DNA of 64,000 bases from Pyrocephalus nanus (lineage: Eukaryota; Chordata; Aves; Passeriformes; Tyrannidae), in contig CM076270.1 of the NCBI GenBank assembly GCA_038380795.1, forward strand, positions 12,833,001 to 12,897,000, written 5' to 3'. Below the pieces are notes generated by a model. That model did not search any database. It was not told where the DNA came from and saw only the letters and a list, made by a program, of their open reading frames with translations. Positions 1-12,700 of the stretch are shown piece by piece. The position numbers and the translations under genes are program-made. Each line of letters starts with the position of its first letter. Position 1 is the stretch's first letter.

Positions 1-1805
1 CATAGCACCAATCTTCAAAGGGTGTGAAGAAAATGCCTGCACTTGGCCTGTTCCTTCCATGGACAGCTGAACAGAAGTGTCTTAGTTGGAACATGGTACC
101 AGCTTTATTAGGCTGGTAAGGGATCTAAAGTTGCTTATTCATGCTATAGTAGAAAATTTCTATCACTGACTGAATAGTACATCCATAAGGAACTAAAGGC
201 ATTCTACTGGTTGAATATTTGGTATCTCTAGAATAGCTTTATGCAATCATCAGTGGAGTAGCAGAACAGTCCAGGACTTGTGAAAAATAGGTTGGAGGTG
301 TTGGTAGGAAGTATGTTAATCCTAACTTATATAATTGTGGACTCTTGTCCCTATCTCATGCAATGCTGTTGGCCATTTTCCTGTTCTCACACGTTCCCAG
401 AGATGGTCATCTCTGTCCAAGGGATGCTGGGAACAGACAGTGCTGAGCAGATCAGGCAGAGCATTGATTGGCCTCTTTCACTGCTGGCTGCCTGTTTGAT
501 CTCTGCAGAGACCTGTCACTATGCTGAGTGCTGTTATTTTCTGCTGGAGCTCTTGTGCTTCAGGTAATGCAGTAAAAATCCCCATTTTTCCATACCAACA
601 ATCTTTTAAAAATGGCTTAGACATGTGGATTACTGTTGTTTGACCATTTAAAGCACATTGGAGAGGAGTCTTTTGTAGTTATATAAACTTCTTTCAATGA
701 ATAAAAACTGTGACTTCATAATATGACATTAAATGCAAAGGAGTTAGTCTTTTCCTACCTGTGAACAGTGAAATATTTCAAACCAAGGTGAAATACTGTT
801 TACCATTGAAAAGAAAAGGTGTAAGTTTTACCCCCAGATCTTAACTACAGGAATCCTTTTGCCCAAGTGAAGCACCCAGTGAATGCCCCATGTCAGTGCC
901 CCTGTGCTTTATCTGTGTTCACCTTGTAGTGCCAAATCTGGGAGAAATTAAACTTAGAATAAAAGCAGTAAAACAGAGTTTACCTTCTTTGGCTCTATGA
1001 ATCTCTGTTGCAACCTGGGATGATATATGGAAAAAGGAAGGATTACTCTATGCTTACATGATGAGAGAGGCAGTGGATTAGTTGGGCATTGACCTAATGC
1101 TGTGATCACGTTCCTGTTGGATGAGAAGTGTGCCCCTTAGCCTTACGTTTCCTCTTGCTTAGGAGAAGAGGCTTGTGTTTCTGTGCTCCATATCCTGTCC
1201 TCAGTGTAGTAAACACATTGTTTCAAAAAAGCTTGTCACAGTGTGTTAGTGGTATCCAAACCTTCTCCAAACGGATTTTGTAATCCCATTGCAGCAGTCC
1301 AGCTGACCACATGCACTGTAGTTTTTTCCTCTGTGAATAAATGTCTTGTTCTCACTCAGTGTATCCCTGTTTTTTTCATGTTTAGTCATCTTTGCAGAAG
1401 TATTTCCAGGACCTAGTGGTATTTAAGCTTAATGTTTTTAGATTAACCCTGATTTGAAACTGCTTATCTATTAGTGCTGCAGTGCTGTATAACAGTCTGC
1501 TTATCCTGACTGTAGTATCACAGGAATGAAATGTGGCAAGGTGGTACTTGTTCTTAAAATAGCTTCCAGAATGGAGAGGAGAAATGGGAACTTGCTCTCA
1601 TTTCTGTACTGGCAAAACACAGTGAAACTTCTAAAGTGCAGAGTTGATGAGTGTGAGAAGAAATTAGAGATGAGAAAGCAATGAATGCATTGTAAAGAGA
1701 ATTTCTGCTGCATAAATTCCTTAAAGGGTATGCATGAGGGTCTTTTTGTTGATGTAGGTTTCTAGTTTTCTTAGGTGCACACAATAGACTTCCCCAAAAA
1801 TTTTT

Positions 1806-1930
1806 ACAGAGAAACTTAAGCACTCACAAAATAAAAAAAAAATCATGTTGGGATTTAATTGTTCAAAAACCCCAAACCAACAAAAACGCTGCACCAAAAC
1901 CAAACCACCAACAAAAGCAAAGTAAAAATT
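1806..1930. repeat. A/C-rich low-complexity tract
   Basis: The stretch is composed almost only of A-runs separated by C pairs and triplets (ccccaaaccaacaaaaacg, ccaaaaccaaaccaccaac). The overlapping minus-strand open frame is a by-product of the biased composition. Such (AAACC)-like tracts recur in this window (25035-25066 and 58157-58227, and as the complement at 27686, 30640 and 53791). Confidence 0.7.
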
Positions 1931-4848
1931 AAGAAGGAAGGTTGGCAATCATGATGGGTGGAGATTACCAGAAGGATCTTGGAAGAACTTGTGTTCTCAT
2001 TGTGTCATCATGGAGGAATGAGAGCTCAGGGTTATAACAGATCAATGGAATAATGATCTCAGTACTCAATTTACAGTCAAAAAGCCAAATGGAATACAAG
2101 GAATATCTAGAGAAGCAAATGGGAATAAAACTACATTATCTTATCACTCCAGAAATCTGTACTATTTGTTATCTTGATTAAGAAGGCAAATTTAGAAATG
2201 GCTCATAGAAGACCAAGTGGTCATAGGCAAAGGGCAGCTACTGTACAGTGAAGGATGAACTGGTCTGACCCCTCAGCTTTGAAAAGAGCTGAGTCAGGAG
2301 GTACCAATGGAACTACAGCCAGTAACACTGAGTCTCTAAAATTATGCAACTAACTAGGGAATGGTTATTCCAGAAATTAAAATTTATATTCAGAAATATA
2401 ATTTAGCAGATGATAGTTGTTCTTATAACCCATAAACAAATTATCTGCAGTCAGCCTCTGACTTTTAGAATAATCTTTCACATACTGATAGTTTTTTTGG
2501 TTTCTGACTACACCAATAAAGGTATTCCAGCATACACTACTTGTCTATTCTGCCCTGTTTCTTCAACTGCAAACAAGCACCTTTATGTAGTTCCTTCCCT
2601 TTAATCTGTATGGAAGTAGCTGTTATATAAATGTAAATATTCACACATGCTTCCTTCAAAGCAGGACAATTTCCTTTCCACTTAAACCTGAATCTTGTGC
2701 TTGATAAGTTTAATAGGTTCCTTTCTTTTTATTTCCTGGTGTGTCTTCCCTGCAATCCCCTCTGTTCCCTCAAGAGCTTCCTCGGAAGTCTTCTAGAGCT
2801 TGTGGAGCTTCTGTTAAAATAGCCTTCTCTCTTCATTAGGAGAGTTTTTCTGCTCTGAGAAAGATCAGTAGTCCTTATGATTTGAACTGTGCAGGGTCCA
2901 AGTCAGCTAACAGTCAAAATAATTTTAACTTCCTCTTTGCCCTGGTACATTTTCTTGTCCTGTTTCAGTCTGAGCAGGTAGGTTAAATTACCTTTGAGAT
3001 GAAGGTGCTGTTTCCATTTAGAGATTAAAGATCAGTTAATATGTAATTTGCAAGATGGGTTATGATTGTAGGAAGGTTGCAATCTGTTATTTTTTCCTAA
3101 ATTGAGAACTTCATAAAGCTTTGCCATCTTCAGCAGAAAGGCAATGCTTCTGGTGTCAGGAACATACCTCGAATACTGGGAATTATAAAGAAAAGCTTTA
3201 ATGTACCCTCAGACATACCCATTTTTAGATTGGTATCGTATTTTGGTGGTCACACTTGAGAAGAGTTGTTATGCAGTCTTTAATTAAAATGCATTGCCCG
3301 AGTTCTTGATAGGTTACTATTTTTAAACTTCTTGTAATTGAAGAGTGTGCAAATATATGCCAAGGTGTCAGTTTGTGTCTTATAGTAAGAAGCAGTTGAC
3401 CAAATCTGCCCCTTCCTCCATATGGATCTGCTCAACAAATTCTTGTCAAGAGAGACAAGAAAGAAAAGCTGTAACAGATGGACTGTGGAATAATCCAAAC
3501 ATTAGAACAACCTAAGATACAGTAATCAACATCAAGTCTTCTTAATAACTGATTATACTGTTTTTGCCTGAGATTTTCCCTGAGCTCTCGGTGCAGTTGG
3601 GTTCGTAGCGATGACTGAAGCAAACCTGAGGGAACTTGCATTAAACACAAGATGTTTTTATCAGTCTGGTGTGCTAAAAAGATGGGCAGGAGATTCATGA
3701 ACAGGGTGCGGAAGACCAGGCAGTTTAATCTGCAGAGGTTGGTAGGTTGTCTGAGTATGAATAATAAGGTAATAATATTTTATAATAAATATTTATACTA
3801 AAATGTGTTGTTATAGAATAATCGTGCTGGTGTGTTTCCTTATAAGTTAGTTTTAGCAGTAAAATATGTCCTTTTTGTTGACTATGTGAATCACACTTGA
3901 TCAAGAACTATCCTTCAGTTCTGTCTCAACTAAAAGCTAAGATAGCTTTTCTAGTGTATCTTAGCAAAAAGGGTTATCAGTTCTTTTCCACAGTATTTGA
4001 GCCCTGGACTCCTGGGGTTTGGCTTAGAATATTGCAAATGCTTGTTAATGAGACTTAAATTTGGTATACCAGTGCAAGTTTATTAAACCTAGGATTCTGA
4101 AAAACGTAAGAAATAAACATGAGCTTGTATCTACATTTTCAGTGTTGGTTTTGTTTCCATGACTGGAGAGTTAAATTTGAGTATTTAAACTCAGTTCTGT
4201 ACATTTCTTTTGTCTCTTATATTTTGGGTAAAAACCTAAATGGTACTGAAAATAAGTCCCTGCCATTTTTAAGGTGATTCTTGACTTTTCTCTGTTAGGT
4301 CCATCAGTTTATTCCTTCATTTTCTGCGCTTATTTTAGTTGACATTCTGTTTAGCTGGATTGTAGTAAAACTAAAATAAGACACTTTTCAAGTGCTTCAA
4401 GGGAGTTGTTGGTTTTTGCTTAGAAAGGGTAATTGAGATATAACTGCTGTTTCTGTTTCAAATATGATTTATTTTTGTGCCTTTTTAATTTGTAGGTATG
4501 TATTCTACTTGTAAAGTTATGTCCAGGAACTTTTATCTTAGAGATTAAAATCTGGCATTATGTCATGTTTTAGCTTGTCCCAGCAAGCTAATAGTATGAT
4601 TCATTTAGATACAAAGCTAGAGGAATTCTGGTCCAAGTATTTGATGCTGATTTTTACATGTAGTAACCACTGCAATTACTGTATCTTGTTAATTGGCCAG
4701 AGAACAAATAATGTTACTTTGCAGGCACTAGAAATGCAGGTGAATCTTGCTGTAAATTTATTAAGTTGTACAAAGGTACATATACTAATGTAGAAATCTT
4801 TATTATATGATGTTTTGTTTTGGGGTGGGATTCTTCATGTGTTTGATT

Positions 4849-4859
4849 CCCCCCCCCCC
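4849..4859. repeat. Poly(C) run, 11 C
   Basis: Eleven consecutive C bases follow gtttgatt and precede ttccaaatc. On the minus strand this is a G11 run. Confidence 0.85.
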
Positions 4860-4876
4860 TTCCAAATCTTCAAATT

Positions 4877-4925
4877 CTCAATTCCTGCCTTGCAGGAAAC
4901 AAATTTCTGCCTTTCAGGAATTGAG
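4877..4925. repeat. 11-bp perfect inverted repeat with 27-base loop
   Basis: The left arm ctcaattcctg (4877-4887) is the exact reverse complement of caggaattgag (4915-4925). Within the loop region a 14-base direct repeat with one mismatch (ctgccttgcaggaa and ctgcctttcaggaa) overlaps the arms. No known element was recognised. Confidence 0.7.
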
Positions 4926-7900
4926 GTTTTTTGTTTGTTTTGTTTTGGCATGTGGCATTTTTTTTGTTTGCTTTCTTTAATTTTATCCCCATCAGTTCAA
5001 TATCCAATATATGAAAAAGAGATGATGGAAGCTCTCTGCTCCTTTTAGGATTTCCTGAGATTCTGTGATGAGCCTTCTTGTTGTACCTCTTGACTCTGGA
5101 GGTAGTCGCTCACAGATGCAAATTCCAGCTGCCACATCTGGGTTGATGAATCTCTTTTTTCTGGATATTTCCTTTTCTGTTCTAATAGAATTTTCTCCAA
5201 TTTTTCCTTGTAGATGTTTGACCCTCTGTTGAAATGCTCTTTGACTGATATGAGCCCTTGTTTTTACTATCTCCTTTTAAAATTTTTTTTTCCCAACTGT
5301 ACAAGTGACCATTCCTCCAATCTGGACTCCTTTGCGTTATCCTGATAGTGTACCACCTCTAGAGCTATGCCTTGCCTTTATCTTCAGGTTGCTCTGTAAA
5401 ATGTAAAAATCAGGGTTTGTCTCATCCCCACAGTACAGGCTCCTTCTACAAATAACTGCAACTATATCTGCTTAGGCGTCAGCAAATCTTGCTCCATATC
5501 ATTCCTATCCATATGGAGTGTAGGTGACACAGATTGCTGTCTTGCATCACCAGCAGGATTGCATAACCTCTTCCCTAAGTACTTTTCTGAATTTCTATCT
5601 CCATTGAAATTAAAGTATCATTGCCTCATTTTCAGGAAGTTTTTTTGTGCGTATGATGCTTTCCTGAAGTGCTGATTTCAAAAATCTCTTTTGTCAGTGA
5701 TGCCATAGTTGATCATTGGCTGGGTGGGAATCATCCTTGAAAGAAACTGCCTTAAAGCACAGCAAGACTCTCCTGTCGTCAGACTGGTGAAATAGCAAGG
5801 AAAATATGTACTTGGTACATCGCTTGTCTATTTATTGTAGAACTTCTTTTCAGAATTTTAAACAATACTCTTCCATGTGACTCTGTTTGGAACCTATGGA
5901 GAAAAAGAGAAATGAGCTCTTGAAGAAGTTTTTTTGAAGTTTTTTCTTGTGCTCTAAGGTATTTAATAAAATGTAAAGCAATGTTGACATTCAAGGCCAT
6001 AGTAGAAAAAGATAAAGTATTTTCACCTTGACTCTTTATAAAAAGACTTGGAACTCAAAGCATGTAATTTCTAGCTTGTTCCCAACATCTTCAATCATAG
6101 CCAGGGATTAATCAATTTCTCCAGTAATAAATTCATGGCATTTTTCTGACTAGATATTTTCTTTGTGTCTGGAAAAAAGTAGGGCTCAAGTGGGGCTGCA
6201 GTCTTCTTGTGAAAAGAATTTTCATTATAAAAAGTTTGTCCATTTGAAAGGATTGTTGTATCAACTGTGCCTCAGGCATTTCTTTACCTCCATTGTCTAG
6301 CTTTGAGGACACTGCACAAGTCAGACTGAGTTTCATATGACTTGCACTGATAAGCCATTGTATTTTATAAATATTAATAAAGTCTGCCTGAAAGGTGTGC
6401 TCAGAATATTGGCATGTGGTTTGTTATTGAGCTCTACTAGTGACTAGAAGTAAATAGTCTATTGATCTTACTATGGCAGATTTCAGTTCATGTACTTATT
6501 ATTTCTGCTTGTAATATAAGCTCTCAGGAAAAAAACTGTTACACAGAATAGGGCAGCTGTCAGTAAGAGTTTGTTAAGCAGAAGATTATATTGCACCCCA
6601 AAAAGCATGTGGAGGAGTTTGGTAATCTGCACTAAAATGCATATCATCAGACAGAATTTTGTGTTTGTAAGTTGAGGCAGCATTTTGAGGAATTTTTCTG
6701 CCTTTGTTCATCACAGAGAGAGATTGCTGCTTTTTTAAAATATTTGCCCTGGTGCAGTGATTATGACCATAGAGATAAGCCACAAATAGTTTTGATAACG
6801 ACGAGCTTGTACTGAAAGCCTTGACACCTCACCGATTTCATTAGTCATCTGTCTGATGTGAGCCTGAGGATTTTTTTAAATAGTTGGCTGTAAAAATTTG
6901 AATAGTGAGTTTTGTAAGGTAACTTGAATTCCATATAATCGTTTAGATTATTATTCTGAACTCTTTTTTACTGTGAAGAGAGCAGAGAAAATGCCCACCT
7001 CTAGCAGTAATACTTGTCACGTACATGAGAAATCAAAATAGTCTTACTCAAAAGTTGTTACTGAATAGTAAGAATTTTTCATTTTTAAAATGCTCTTGTA
7101 CTTTTAAGAAATAATGTTGGGTTTCAAGAAATACATATATTTATTGTTTTCATAATAGTAGTCAGAGAAATTTGGAAATAGGGGTTACAAACAAGGCACC
7201 TTGTTATTTACAGAGTAAGAACAACCGAGTGTGCACTTGCAGTGTTTTATCTTAGTCTCTCTAATCTTCATGCTGATTAAAAAACCCAAAACCACAGCTG
7301 AACAACCTCACTAGAAGTCATTTGATACCCAACACAAAATGATTGTGATTCCCTCCCTCTATAGTTATTTTATGTGCTAAAGAAGGGGGAAAACCAAGAA
7401 GAAACCAGTGAACAGTGGGTTCTTAAATACTTGCTTTGAATATGGTGTTAAAGTCTTTTGCTCTGGGGAATGTTTTCAGAAAGGCAGAATCAGTGAACAA
7501 GATTAGTTATGCTGTGTGCTCCCTGTTTTGTTTGCTTCAGGTTCATAATTTACGCAAGCAAGGAAATGAAAAGATGCTATTGGATCTTTCTACAAGCAGT
7601 GATTGAAACTTGGTTATTTTTGATCCCTGCTTTCTCCACCCCGTAGCTGTTATCATCCACCACCATCCTCATAGCTGTGAATGTGGAATGTTGTACAGTA
7701 CCTGCTACCCAGTTTCCCTTAAAGATCTGTTGTCAGCTAGGAAGAGAAAGCAAGGTTTTCATCCTGTGGGTTCTGAAAAGGAAAAATAAGGAAAACCTTT
7801 GCTTGCCTTTTTTCTTATTTTTATTTTTTCTCCAAATTGCTCAGGATTATACTTATTATTGTAATCATAGGTAGAGAGGGAATGTAAAGGGTGAAAAGCC

Positions 7901-8009
7901 TTGGAAGAAAAATACTATCAGCCAGCAAGAATTTTATTTTCCTGGTTAGTAAACGATGCTGCTGTAATTCTATCTGAATTTTTTTTTTTGGTGCTCATTC
8001 ACCACTCAG

Positions 8010-8060
8010 CAGCTGGTAGGGAATTAAGACTGCCTGGCAACCACCTGCAGAGCTGCAGAG
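8010..8060 (+). promoter_or_regulatory. DLG1: 5' leader of alternative first exon; possible acceptor at its left edge
   Basis: In the frame of the ATG at 8061 there is a TAA at 8025-8027, so no upstream reading enters the coding segment in that frame. The sequence before 8010 (a T-run followed by gtgctcattcaccactcag) also looks like a 3' splice site, with AGs at 8009 and 8012. The leader may therefore begin at a local transcription start or be spliced on from an upstream noncoding exon; the sequence alone does not decide. No TATA box was recognised upstream. The ATG context gcagagATGa has a purine at -3. Confidence 0.5.
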
Positions 8061-8285
8061 ATGAATTACATTTTCGGAAATAACACACTCCTCTATTCTC
8101 GTGCCAGTCGAGGCAACACTGGCTCAAGCCACAGCTCTGTAGGCCCCAAACAGAAGCAGTGGGCAAAGAAAGGCTCAACCGATGAGTTACGGAACGAGCC
8201 TTCCCGGTGGCAGCAGATAGTGGCATTTTTCACTCGGAGACATGGGTTCATTGACTGCATTTCTGTTGCTGCCAGCTCCACCCAG
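8061..8285 (+). CDS. DLG1: DLG1 alternative N-terminal coding exon (75 codons)
   Basis: Starts MNYIFGNNTLLYSR and ends ISVAASSTQ at CAG|GTAATG, a good donor, in phase 0, so it can join directly to either the proline-rich exon at 32619 or the exon at 35478. An in-frame TAA at 8025 fixes the ATG. The segment is basic and serine-rich (residues 14-40), then carries a compact RWQQIVAFFTRRHGFIDC block (about 49-66), possibly an amphipathic or protein-binding helix; it has no signal peptide and one cysteine near residue 66. I recall mammalian DLG1 isoforms with a closely similar MNYIFGNN N-terminus that replaces the L27 domain. A cluster of CpGs in otherwise CpG-poor DNA supports selection on this exon. 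A product starting here would lack L27 and so could not use that route to heteromerise with CASK-type partners (inference). Confidence 0.85.
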
Positions 8286-9654
8286 GTAATGTGCCACTTG
8301 TTAAAGTGATTGTGTCTGCATGTTTTTTCTGCTTACTTGCTAGTCAGAAATGGCAATTATTTATATATGCATGCTTTCAGATAATCCCTTATTTATGAAT
8401 GGTGTTTTCTGCCTGCTTTCATTTTCATATCTTACAGGGCTCTGTATAATTTCTAGCATTAAAGCATGAAAATGGAAATGCAAAATGAGATCGGATTTTT
8501 AGTTATTTTGCAAATGATGAACCTCCAGCAACTTTAAATATGGGATATTTTAATGAAATGGTGAAATATTAAAAAATGTACTTTGCGTTCTTCTGCCTGG
8601 CTCTGGAGGGGCATAGCGTAGTTAAAGAACATCAATTTATAGCTCTAGTAAGTTGTCAAATTAAATAAGGAATATGTATTTAATGGTTAAGAAATTGTAT
8701 CTAAAGGATTAAATAATTAAAAACCTTAACTCTGGGTAGCATATCAAATTATACTCTGTAACAGCTTTCTAGGTTTTTTGGCTGCTAATAATCCATAAAT
8801 GAGATGAGGGAATGCCTTCCTTACAGACAGAGTGTGCATTTAATAGTGCAGTCTGTAAGAAAAACATGGCATTTTTCAGCTTCACTGCTCTAAGTGATGC
8901 TAATATTAATTATTGAAAGCCAGGTAAAAACAAGCAAGCTAAGTTTTAAATATGTGACTTTGAGTTCTTAAGGTTGATACTGAGAGGAGTTAAAACTTAT
9001 TTGCATTAGAAAATAAGTGTATCTCTGGATAACATGACAAAGAAAGATCTATGGAACAATGCTGATATGTCAGTATTGTTTAAAAGCGTGAGATTAGATT
9101 TGTTTGGCTTACTGTCAAGTGAAATTCATCATTAGTCAAGGTGTCATTTAACCTGAAATACTATAGAAACTTGTAAAAAAAGGAAAAAATTTTTTAAAAA
9201 GGAAAAATTTGTTATCCTCAGACACTGTAATTTTGTAAGGTTAATTTATATCTGTTGCTAGTTGTTCCAAAGATGATAAACTGGTACTTCCTCTGAAGTC
9301 TGTTTATTGTTACCTGTTTTTTGCTTATTTAATTTGGAGTAAACAATGAAGAGGAGAGTGTAGACTGGGATTTTCACTTTCTTATTGCAAATGTACATGA
9401 TGTGGAAGACAGATCCTGTACTTTCTCTAGTGGGTTGTTATACAACTGGAAGTGATGCATTAGGTAGACATAATAACATTTAAGTACTGCTAATTTTTTT
9501 AGTCAAAATATACAGGATTAACCTTTTGAGTAAATATTATAGTTGTTCTTATTTGTTTAATGCTTGAAGAAGTAATGTTAGAATGCTTGAAACTTGCAGT
9601 TAGACTGACTAGTCAGGCCTAGAAATTTGCTGATAAAAAAAATATAGAATAGTC

Positions 9655-9725
9655 TCTGCTTTGAGAGAAGGTTGGGCCAGATAAAGATGCTGAGATCCCT
9701 TCAAAATGAAGCTGTGATTCTGTAA
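9655..9725 (+). mobile_element. CR1 LINE 3'-end remnant (degenerate)
   Basis: The stretch ctgctttgagagaaggttgg...ccagat...gagatcccttc...tgtgattctgt follows the order of the conserved CR1 3' end (ggttggactagatgatct, aggtcccttcc, attctgtgattctgt) with many substitutions. CR1 is the dominant LINE of birds and other sauropsids. No ORF2 coding sequence was recognised upstream, as expected for 5'-truncated copies. The match was made by eye. Confidence 0.6.
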
Positions 9726-12700
9726 ATATCCCAGTGTTTGTTCTGTTTTTCTGCTATGAAAAAGATTACTTACCTCTGTAAAAGCCTGGCAAATGTTTTC
9801 ATAGCTCTGACAGTTCTTCTGTGAAAAAGAACTGCTTATACATGTTCATGGCCAGAAGGAGGGGAAAAAACATAAAATATTTTGAAGTGGTTGTTAAAAA
9901 AAACCCAAAACATTAATGAGCATATTCAGAAGAAATGCACTGAAAACATAAGAGCTTGTTTAAGCTACTTCCTCTGGAAAGATGCTGTACTGTGCTCATA
10001 CCTTATCCTCCCATTGCAGCTGTTTTAGTTTCAGGGAGAGAAAAAGACATTTAGAGATTGTTCGTTGTGGTGCAGTTTTGGTTTTCAGCTCTTGTTAGTT
10101 TGTGTTCTCTGTTGTAATATTCTGAAAATTCTTGATGTCTTCTTTTGTTTGTGTAAGAAACATCCCCATAATTTGAATGTAATCACTTCTGCAGAGTCCA
10201 AATAAATAATTAGATGTGAGATACTTCTTTAATCTGGTCTGTTGAAATTCTACTTGTGATCATGGGCTTTATTTACTTATTGTTGTGACATCATGGTTTT
10301 TAACAGATATAAAATCAACTTGATGGTTTTTCAAGTACTGGTCTCCTGCTTCCCCTGTGAATCTGCTACAAAGCCCCCAGTTTTAACTGTCCCTTCATTT
10401 TCTTGGCTTTCTTGGATGGCATGAAATGGACATACTTGCTTAGTTCTCTCCATTACCAGTGAAAGGGAAGCAGTTCCTGGGGATGGGGCTGCACACACCT
10501 GTCCTTCTCTGGGACCTGCTTGGGTCACCTTTGCCCAGCAAGGGGGTCAAAGGACTTTTCCTAAAGAAGGGACTTTGGATTTTGGAGTAGGGTATTTTTT
10601 GAGTGGGAGATTTTGTACCCTGAAGAAGCAAGGATGAAGTTGGTGGTGGATATAGTAGCATTGCTTTTTTCTTGGTGTGTGCCCAAAAGAATGCATGTGT
10701 GCCCAAGTGCGTGGTGACACCAGTCTCCTTCAGCAGTCTGGGAAGCTGATTTAATATGCCCAGGAGTTCGAGGCCTTTATTGTTTCTTCTTTCTTCCTTC
10801 TCATTCTCTCTAATGAGGAGTTAGTCACTCAAGTAGAAGAATCAAGGAATTTGATTAGAAGTTGGTGTCCGAATTTTTGTCAGCAAATTTATTCATTTCT
10901 GTAGTAAAAGCCAACTCTTGGTATAAAATGGAAGATAAAGATAAAACCAAACAGATGACAATTTTATATTCAAAAGGGTGAATAAAAGACTATGAATAAC
11001 TATGCCATGAGCTTAGTAAATATGTGGTTATGCAAATGAAAAATACAGGCTAATTTGAAGTGCTGCTTAAACAAGAAATGTGCATTTTGCATCAATGAAG
11101 ATGGCTGTATCCAGGGCACTGCTTTTTCCCAAAGTCTTTCCAAAGCTCTCAGAAGCTCTTATTTCTCCCAGTGAATGCAGATATCATGTCTCAGAAAGCA
11201 TTTTAACTGTTTGGCAGTATTTGGCCCATGTTGTGCCCCAAATCCAGAAGCTGATTTGTCTGAAACTCATGTTAATAAACAGGTTCCAACAGCAATGCAT
11301 TGAGGTTATTCTTGGCTTGTCACTGAGTATGTTCTGCTTCCATCATTGGGTACTGAAAAATTGTTTAGCTCTTTGAATATGCTGTAATCTGTACTTCTGT
11401 TTTCTAGGACATCTTTTAGGAAAGAGGAGGAGGAGTGGGTCAGAAACCCCCTCCTAACTCCATTTATCCATTTCAAAAACTTACCTTTAAATTTTAGAGC
11501 TTATCAACTGCTTTCGTGAGCTTTTGGAACCCAGTCATTTCTCGAATTTGTGTATCTTCCTTTTAAAGTCTTGATGAAAGTTTTACTGTATCATTAGTCC
11601 TAGTCTGTTGCTTTCAAAGTCAGTTAAAATAATGGACATAGTTCTACCATATACAAAATGCTATGTCTGATCAGACAACAACGTAGAGGTATTATAAAAT
11701 ACATTAAAAGGTAATGATTAAAACAAGTCAGGCATCTACCTTAATCCATCTTTTATTGTAATTCTTGCAAAAAACTGATTTTTTTAGTGTGTTATTTATA
11801 ATTCTTTCTATATTTTGGTATACTCAAGTATTTATATGTTGCAGTTAACATTGTGATGAACATGTGAGAAAGTATCTTGAAATAGTATGTGCTTTGGATG
11901 ATTTCTACTATAAGAAAGCATCTTCTGAAATGTAAACACAAGTTTTACTGTACTAAGTTTCCTTTTTGTGATTTTAACTATGTAATATCAGACATTTGTA
12001 AAAGCATGAATTTATTTTGCAAATTTTAGTTCTTCCATTTCCATAAGATGGCATCGTAGCAGAGAGAAAAATGGTATGAATTTATTCTCTAAGAGAAATG
12101 CATTCATGTGTGTTCTAATCAATAGGCCAAAAAGTAGGAAATTGTTTATAGTTTAAGCATTAGTTTGAGCATTAACAGACTGCCTCTGGAACCTTTGATT
12201 CATTTGTAAACATTTTCTGTGTACAATAGAGATGGAAACTTCTCAAGACTGTGAAGTTTCCTTGACATTTTGGAGACATGCAGTTTTAAAATCATATTAA
12301 TACCACTATCAATAAATCTCAAGAATATCTGACATGACTTGTGTAATGTCATGTAGGTTTTGTTAGGGTCTTGCTGGTTTCCTGCTGTAGCAAATGATTT
12401 CTTTCTCCTGAAGTTGAGCAGTTGACCTATGCTGTGACTGGGCTGTGGTACTTCCTCCTCCAGCCCATGTGAGTGACTGCAGTGTTGGCATGTGTAGTTT
12501 ATTACCTCAGTTAATCATCTGCTGTGTTGCACTGAAGCGGTGCTCTAGCTGCCTGCAGGCTCTGCTTCCTGCCACGGGGGTTAGGGTTCCCCTTTCTCTC
12601 ACCTGTTCTCTCACAGCTCTGTCTCGCTCAGAGTTGATAACAGAATTTCTTCATATTTCTCTGTCATTGTATCTCAAGAAAATTGCTTTTTCTAGAATAA

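Larger units (their letters stand above)
1..8009. other. Left flank / upstream intron, no exon recognised
   Basis: AT-rich sequence with many stops in all frames and no block resembling a DLG1 exon. In particular I did not find the exon that in mammals encodes KYRYQDED...SPIK just before the proline-rich insert, nor the L27 exons; these are expected further left. Contents noted: an A/C-rich low-complexity tract at 1806-1930, a C11 run at 4849-4859, an inverted repeat at 4877-4925, and several short homopolymers. It is probably an intron of the long DLG1 transcript and the upstream region of the 8061 start. Confidence 0.6.

Noticed and set aside
7999..8281. Minus-strand open frames opposite the alternative DLG1 first exon
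   Set aside because: Shadows of the coding exon on the + strand, which has the in-frame stop, ATG and donor.
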